DNA of 64,000 nt from positions 1-64,000 of the forward strand of contig JAGWXF010000004.1 of NCBI GenBank assembly GCA_018970025.1, given 5' to 3'. Below, piece by piece: positions 60,243-64,000 of the stretch. Below the pieces are notes generated by a model. It was not told the origin of the DNA. It did no database searches and was given only the letters and a program-made list of their open reading frames with translations. A program made the position numbers and the translations under genes. This DNA comes from Actinomycetales bacterium (GTDB lineage: Bacteria; Actinomycetota; Actinomycetes; S36-B12). The number at the start of each line of letters is the position of its first letter. The first letter of the stretch is position 1.

Positions 60243-61218
60243 CCTCCTGCTGCGCGGCAGACCTGCTCCCGTCCGCGCTCACCACCGTGAGGGCGGCATC
60301 CGCCGGGACGTTGCGCTTCAGCATCGCCGTCGCGATCGGGCCGAGCTCATAGTGCTGCACCCCGGTGCCGATCCAGCCGACCTCTCGCTCCCCGGCCAGG
60401 ATGCGATCACCATGGCTCGCCGGCTGCTCGGCGGTGCCATCGAGGTGGAGCAGCGCCAGCCGACGCGGCGGCTGGCCGAGGTTGTGGACCTTGGCAACGG
60501 TCTCCTGACCCCGGTAGCAGCCCTTGTCGAGGTGGACGCCGCTGGCGAGCCAGCCGACCTCGTTGGGGATGGTGCGGTGGTCGGTCTCGCAGTCGATCCG
60601 CGGCATCATCGCGGCGACCCGCAGGGCCTCGACGGCCCAGCTCCCCGCGGGGGCGTCGCTGTCGCGTACCCGGGCCTGCGCCTGCTCCCTGGGCCAGACC
60701 ACCTCACGGCCCGCGAATCCGCGCCGGGCGAACTCGGACGGGACCATCCAGGTCGGGTGCCCGGGCTCTGGCTCGGCGATCGGCTCCCAGGTCACAGCCA
60801 GGTCGGCAGAGCGATCGGCCACCTCGACCCGCAGCATGAATACCATCGAGGCCAGGTACGCCCGCAGCGGCTCCGCCTGCCCCGGCTGGGTGATGATCCA
60901 GGTCGTCGTGCCGTCGTCGACCAGGTGCAGCTCGAACTCCACATGCCCGTGCGGACTCAGCAGCAGCGCCAGGGCCGATTCGCCGGCCGCCAGCCCGGTG
61001 AGGTGCTGGGTGGTCAGGCTGTGCAGCCAGCCGAGCCGATCGGCTCCGGTGACGGTGACGACCCCTCGATTGCCGAGATCGACGATGCCCCTGCCCTCGG
61101 CGAGGCGGCGCTGCTCGCGGAACGGATCGCCGTAGTGCCAGGGGATTCCCTGGTCATGGACGCCTTCGGGTGGCCACACGCCGGACGAAGCGGGCGCGGG
61201 CCCGGCGTCAGTCGACAT
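60220..61218 (-). CDS. ygfZ: Folate-binding protein YgfZ
   Basis: 332 residues of the GcvT-related family. [17 protein letters not shown] carries the K-G-C-Y-x-G-Q-E signature with the functional Cys; [20 protein letters not shown] is the usual N-terminal block. It uses tetrahydrofolate to support Fe-S cluster assembly or repair. ATG 61218 overlaps the Fur gene end by 11 nt and is preferred to the open frame up to 61311. Confidence 0.9.
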   Translation of the reverse strand: MSTDAGPAPASSGVWPPEGVHDQGIPWHYGDPFREQRRLAEGRGIVDLGNRGVVTVTGADRLGWLHSLTTQHLTGLAAGESALALLLSPHGHVEFELHLVDDGTTTWIITQPGQAEPLRAYLASMVFMLRVEVADRSADLAVTWEPIAEPEPGHPTWMVPSEFARRGFAGREVVWPREQAQARVRDSDAPAGSWAVEALRVAAMMPRIDCETDHRTIPNEVGWLASGVHLDKGCYRGQETVAKVHNLGQPPRRLALLHLDGTAEQPASHGDRILAGEREVGWIGTGVQHYELGPIATAMLKRNVPADAALTVVSADGSRSAAQQEVRSPAGS

Positions 61219-61654
61219 CCTCGATGACCTCGCGGTCGGTTCGCGACTGGCAGGTGCGGCAGAGGCCATGGATGGCGACATGGGAGACGTCGGTCGCGAA
61301 GCCATGCTCATCGCGCAGGCGCTGGACGAAGTCAGCGGCCGAGTCGGCCGGTACGCTCAGGACCGTCCCGCACCGATCGCAGACCAGGTGAATGTGGATG
61401 TCCTCGTCCACCGCGTGATAGGTCGGCGGCCCGTGGCCGATGTGGGCATGGGTGACCAGGCCGACGTCCTCGAGGACCTCCAGGGTGCGGTAGACCGTCG
61501 AGAGGTTCACGCCGGTGGCCGTGCGCTGCACCTCGATGAGGATCTCCTCCGGCGTGCCGTGCCGCAGCCGCTCGACGGCCTCCAGCACGAGCTGCCGCTG
61601 GGGGGTGATCCGAAAGCCGTGCTCGCGCAGGCGCCGATCCCAGTCGGCGGTCAT
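61208..61654 (-). CDS. Fur-family metalloregulator
   Basis: 148 residues. N-terminal winged helix with GFRITPQRQLVLEAVERL and TGVNLSTVYRTLEVLEDVGLV; the dimer domain has IHIHLVCDRCGTV and LCRTCQ, two CxxC pairs for structural zinc. It may sense iron, zinc or peroxide; Zur-like or a third type cannot be told. ATG 61654 (13 nt after the nitrobindin stop) is preferred to ATG 61696, as homologues start there. It is in one direction with ygfZ, an Fe-S gene, and a heme protein gene, which favours an iron role. Confidence 0.85.
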   Translation of the reverse strand: MTADWDRRLREHGFRITPQRQLVLEAVERLRHGTPEEILIEVQRTATGVNLSTVYRTLEVLEDVGLVTHAHIGHGPPTYHAVDEDIHIHLVCDRCGTVLSVPADSAADFVQRLRDEHGFATDVSHVAIHGLCRTCQSRTDREVIEDVD

Positions 61655-61667
61655 TGCCGCGCCCGGC

Positions 61668-62267
61668 TCATCGGGCGTCCTTCCGTGAGATCTCATCCTC
61701 GCCCGCGATCTGATCGTCAGCCGCGCGCGACAGCTGAGCCGCCAGGTGGTTCACGAGCGGCTGGCCGACGGCCTGCATGTCGAAGGTCCACAGCAGTTTG
61801 CCGTCCACCAGGCCGTAGAGCCGCTCGCCGCCCTCGTACGGCTTGGCACTGGCCGTGCTCAGCACCGCATCGGTGCGCAGGGTGGCCCTGGCGCCGGTGA
61901 TGACCGCGTTCTCCAGGCCGGTGATCTCGACGTTCCCGACCCAGATCTCCGCATAGCCCGTCGGGTGCGCCAGCTGGACCTCGACCTGATTGCCCGGCTG
62001 CGGGCGCCAGAACCCGGACTCAGTACCCAGGGGCCGCACGAGATTGCCGTCCTCGTCCAGCAGCCACGATCGGGAGTGGTAGGTCAGGAAGGGCCGGCCA
62101 TCGGTGGCAAACACCACCTCCTGGCCGAACCGGAAGCCCTCGATCGTGGGGTACTGGCCCGTCCCGACCCCGACCCACCTGCCGATGAGCCATGAGATCG
62201 GCATCAGGGCCTCGGGCAGGGCAGGTGGCTGAGCGCTGGGGATGGGCTCCGGCATTGGCACCGTCAT
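61668..62267 (-). CDS. Nitrobindin (heme-binding, peroxynitrite isomerase)
   Basis: 199 residues, about 160 forming the ten-strand barrel. LIGRWVGVGTGQYPTIEGFRFGQEV is the signature (GxWxGxG), and the proximal heme His is likely that in PLVNHLAAQL near the C-terminus. Nitrobindins convert peroxynitrite to nitrate and may scavenge nitric oxide. A polar C-terminal tail follows. It begins 2 nt after the small membrane protein stop and precedes the Fur gene. Confidence 0.88.
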   Translation of the reverse strand: MTVPMPEPIPSAQPPALPEALMPISWLIGRWVGVGTGQYPTIEGFRFGQEVVFATDGRPFLTYHSRSWLLDEDGNLVRPLGTESGFWRPQPGNQVEVQLAHPTGYAEIWVGNVEITGLENAVITGARATLRTDAVLSTASAKPYEGGERLYGLVDGKLLWTFDMQAVGQPLVNHLAAQLSRAADDQIAGEDEISRKDAR

Positions 62268-62269
62268 GA

Positions 62270-62371
62270 TCAGCCTTGGCTCCGGAACATGCTCACGAGG
62301 ACGACGACACCGGCCAGGCCGGCAATGGCAAGAGCGCCCACGAGCAAGCCCGTGTAGACGATCTCGGCCAC
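62270..62371 (-). CDS. Small single-span membrane protein
   Basis: 33 residues: VAEIVYTGLLVGALAIAGLAG and on to a short SMFRSQG end. One hydrophobic helix, no family known. The support is the start: GTG 62371 lies 7 nt after TAGGCT on the minus strand, and the stop is 2 nt from nitrobindin. Longer frames from 62890 are antisense to the DsrE gene. Confidence 0.5.
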   Translation of the reverse strand: MAEIVYTGLLVGALAIAGLAGVVVLVSMFRSQG

Positions 62372-62378
62372 GTCCGGC

Positions 62379-62384
62379 AGCCTA
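62379..62384 (-). promoter_or_regulatory. Putative -10 element for the small membrane protein-nitrobindin-fur operon
   Basis: TAGGCT, 7 nt, GTG 62371 on the minus strand. On the plus strand the same spot (CAGCCT, then 6 nt) comes before ATG 62390, so two divergent leaderless promoters may overlap. Confidence 0.45.
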
Positions 62385-62389
62385 CTGCC

Positions 62390-62782
62390 ATGACCGATCC
62401 GCAGGCTCGATCCGATAGCCCCGCGCGCACCCTGCTGATCAAGGTGACGGCGGGTGCGGACGCCCCGGAGCGGTGCTCCCAGGCGTTCACCGTGGCGGCC
62501 ACGGCGGCAGCCAGCGGGATCGAGGTCTCGCTGTGGCTGACCGGCGAATCGGCCTGGTACGCGCTGCCGGGCCGGGCTGGCCAGTTCGAGCTGCCGCATG
62601 CTGCCCCGCTGGAGGACCTGCTCGCGACCGTGCTGGCGACCGGGCAGGTCACCCTGTGCAGCCAGTGCGCCCAGCGCCGCCAGATCTCCGCCGCCGACGT
62701 CATCGAGGGCATTCGCCTGGCCGGTGCCGCAGCCTTCGTCGAGGAGGCGACGGCACCGCGGGCACAGGCGCTGGTCTACTGA
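62390..62782 (+). CDS. DsrE family protein
   Basis: 130 residues. TLLIKVTAGADAPERCSQAFTVAATAAASGIEVSLWLTGE and CSQCAQRRQISAADVIEGIRLAGAA are typical of DsrE/YchN-like sulfur-relay proteins; the Cys-x-x-Cys pair could carry sulfur. A role in thiol or persulfide transfer is possible. Start ATG 62390, with no ribosome site but a -10-like CAGCCT. It ends 22 nt before the convergent DUF4395 gene. Confidence 0.8.
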   Translation: MTDPQARSDSPARTLLIKVTAGADAPERCSQAFTVAATAAASGIEVSLWLTGESAWYALPGRAGQFELPHAAPLEDLLATVLATGQVTLCSQCAQRRQISAADVIEGIRLAGAAAFVEEATAPRAQALVY

Positions 62783-62804
62783 CCGACCAGGGCTCGCGCC
62801 TGGC

Positions 62805-63272
62805 TCATGCCGCCACGCGCTGACCGCCCGGCAGCAGGCGCCGGCCGAGCAGGTACATCTCGCAGCCCAGGCAGAACCCGAACGCGGCATTCAGGAAGGC
62901 CGCCGCCAGTGCCAGGGCCAGGGCCACGATCGCGACCGTGGTGAGGCCGAGCAGCAGGCCCGCCAGGGCGACGGCCGCGAAGGCGAAGCCCACACCCTGG
63001 GCGAAGCGGGGGGCGGCGGCATCCTCGAGATCGCGGGCAGGGGCCAGCCGCGGCTGCACGACCGAGCGGAAGACCAGCCCGTAGGGCTGGGCGTGCAGGC
63101 CGACGAAGGCTCCCAGGCCGAAGGCCAGGGCCTGCCAGGCAACCAGGACGATGCCGGCAGTGGTGCCAACCAGGAGCAGGCTGGCGGCGAGAACCACGGT
63201 GGTAATGGCGGCTCCGAATCGGGGGCCGCGGGGATCGACTTCCACTCTGGGATTGCAGGCAACAGCAGTCAT
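62805..63272 (-). CDS. DUF4395 membrane protein
   Basis: 155 residues, four membrane helices. NPRVEVDPRGPRFGAAITTVVLA at the start and the ending NAAFGFCLGCEMYLLGRRL (with CxGC) are the family marks. Members are often next to thioredoxins and sulfurtransferases, and a thioredoxin gene is just upstream here; a role in membrane thiol metabolism is likely but not shown. ATG 63272 is 6 nt after TAGCGT; an operator-like dyad covers its -35. Confidence 0.85.
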   Translation of the reverse strand: MTAVACNPRVEVDPRGPRFGAAITTVVLAASLLLVGTTAGIVLVAWQALAFGLGAFVGLHAQPYGLVFRSVVQPRLAPARDLEDAAAPRFAQGVGFAFAAVALAGLLLGLTTVAIVALALALAAAFLNAAFGFCLGCEMYLLGRRLLPGGQRVAA

Positions 63273-63278
63273 GCCGGC

Positions 63279-63322
63279 ACGCTAGCGGACGACCGTCCCA
63301 TTGTCTACATTTTTTGTAGACA
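63279..63322 (-). promoter_or_regulatory. Promoter with operator-like dyad for the DUF4395 gene
   Basis: On the minus strand TAGACA (63302-63307 on the plus axis), 17 nt, TAGCGT (63279-63284), then 6 nt to ATG 63272. TGTCTACA (63302-63309) and TGTAGACA (63315-63322) are a perfect 8-bp inverted repeat with a TTTTT spacer, covering the -35 element. A repressor bound here would block the promoter. Family of the repressor is unknown. Confidence 0.65.
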
Positions 63323-63403
63323 TTACTGATAATGCCTCGCAGATGCGAGCATCCCGCAACAGCCGACCGTCCTCAGCGGCCCAAGGCTCCCGGGCCGTCA
63401 GCC

Positions 63404-63895
63404 TCACGCGATGACCTCACCGAGGGCTGCGATGACATCGGCCTTGCGCGGCAGCCCGCTGGCCCGCTTCACGATGACGCCATCGGCATCGAGGAACAGC
63501 ACGGTCGGCGTGCGGCGCACGCCCAGTCGGCGGACGAGGTCCAGGTGGGCCTCCGCGTCGATCTCCACGTGGACGGTGCCCTCGACCATGGTCGACACCT
63601 CGTCGAGGATCCGTCGTGTCGCCCGGCACGGCTGGCAGAAGGCGGTCGAGAACTGCACCAGGGTGGCCCGCTCGCCGAGTCGCGCGCCCAGGGCAGCCTC
63701 GGTCAGCACCTCGCCCCCGTGCTCGGCCATCGTGGCAAGGTGAATGTCAGCCGGCTCAGCCGACTCCTCGACACCCGCGGCCCGACGCGATGCCTGCGCC
63801 TGCTCGCGAATGCGGCCATCGCTCCGGCGACGCCAGAGCCCGAAGGCCGTCGCCAGGGCCAGCACGGCCACCAGCACCAGCACGCCGGTCGTCAC
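63404..63895 (-). CDS. Membrane-anchored thioredoxin-like protein
   Basis: 163 residues. One N-terminal membrane helix (VTTGVLVLVAVLALATAFG) followed by a basic stretch and a thioredoxin domain: LVQFSTAFCQPCRATRRIL with active-site CQPC, and VRRTPTVLFLDADG with the cis-Pro. The orientation relative to the membrane is not clear; the basic residues after the helix suggest a cytosolic domain. GTG 63895 overlaps the stop of the upstream gene (GTGA). The 131 nt between it and DUF4395 hold a promoter and a small hairpin CTCGCA/TGCGAG at 63336-63349. Confidence 0.85.
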   Translation of the reverse strand: MTTGVLVLVAVLALATAFGLWRRRSDGRIREQAQASRRAAGVEESAEPADIHLATMAEHGGEVLTEAALGARLGERATLVQFSTAFCQPCRATRRILDEVSTMVEGTVHVEIDAEAHLDLVRRLGVRRTPTVLFLDADGVIVKRASGLPRKADVIAALGEVIA

Positions 63896-64000
63896 TGGGT
63901 CAGCCACCCCTGGCCGGGCGCGGGTCGGTCGCCGGCACACCAGGTCGCAATGGCGTCGATGACGTCCTCCCCGATCGCTGCCTCGGCGTGCCCGAAGCCG
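63892..64000 (-). CDS. C-terminal end of an unidentified protein, possibly an alpha/beta hydrolase
   Basis: Only 36 codons are in the window. The text GFGHAEAAIGEDVIDAIATW resembles the end of an alpha/beta hydrolase, where the GxGH His would be catalytic and a final helix follows. It overlaps the thioredoxin gene by GTGA, so the two are probably co-expressed. The function cannot be told. Confidence 0.4.
   Translation of the reverse strand, partial: GFGHAEAAIGEDVIDAIATWCAGDRPAPGQGWLTQ

Overview
The window is high-GC DNA from an actinobacterium. Lineage markers are mycothiol glycosyltransferase MshA, a SenX3-RegX3 pair with PhoU, CarD beside ispD-ispF-cysS-rlmB, and the actinobacterial families DUF3263, DUF3097 and DUF2516. 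GTG starts are frequent, and a TANNNT hexamer often lies 6-7 nt before the start codon, as in leaderless mRNAs. The genus cannot be told from the sequence. Genes are tightly packed: 4-nt ATGA/GTGA overlaps within operons, three convergent gene pairs overlapping tail to tail, and no gene-free stretch above 300 bases.

Layout. 1-1530: start of a sugar-binding ABC lipoprotein or secreted protein, DUF3263, and a CPBP membrane protease. 1576-7927: a kynurenine operon (formamidase, tryptophan 2,3-dioxygenase, kynureninase, kynurenine monooxygenase, 2-aminomuconate deaminase, 3-hydroxyanthranilate dioxygenase, ACMS decarboxylase) for tryptophan catabolism. 8006-16572: a membrane spermidine-synthase-like protein, tRNA-Thr(TGT), DUF3097, secreted proteins, and a flavin redox module (ferric-reductase-like flavoprotein, FMN-binding protein, ApbE).

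16608-26470: a bacterial microcompartment (BMC) locus with the gene content of the Rhodococcus/Mycobacterium microcompartment (RMM): two BMC-T, one BMC-H, one BMC-P, CoA-acylating aldehyde dehydrogenase, class-III aminotransferase (likely phospho-lyase), kinase, SDR dehydrogenase, GntR regulator, and a divergent amino acid/amine permease. The likely substrate is 1-amino-2-propanol or a related amino alcohol. After a block of hairpins and repeats, 26631-32401 carries an amidase and a B12-dependent diol dehydratase with fused large and medium subunits, its small subunit, a PduO-C-like protein and a reactivase. The dehydratase could supply propionaldehyde to the neighbouring pathway, although it shows no encapsulation peptide.

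32431-46411: MFS exporter, dimethylglycine/sarcosine-dehydrogenase-like flavoenzyme, APC permease, choline/ethanolamine-kinase-like protein, then a gamma-glutamylation set (glutamine-synthetase-like ligase, aldehyde dehydrogenase, SDR, gamma-glutamyl hydrolase) with a LacI regulator. The region therefore has a strong amine and amino-alcohol catabolic theme. A CPA2 antiporter follows.

46361-64000: mostly conserved core genes: rlmB, cysS, ispF, ispD, carD, an LpqE-like lipoprotein, regX3-senX3, phoU, mshA, ybjN-like, gpmA, AlaX, DUF2516, a pentapeptide-repeat-like protein at the position HbhA has in mycobacteria, an XRE regulator, asparaginase, dtd, ygfZ, a Fur-family regulator, nitrobindin, DsrE, DUF4395 and a thioredoxin.
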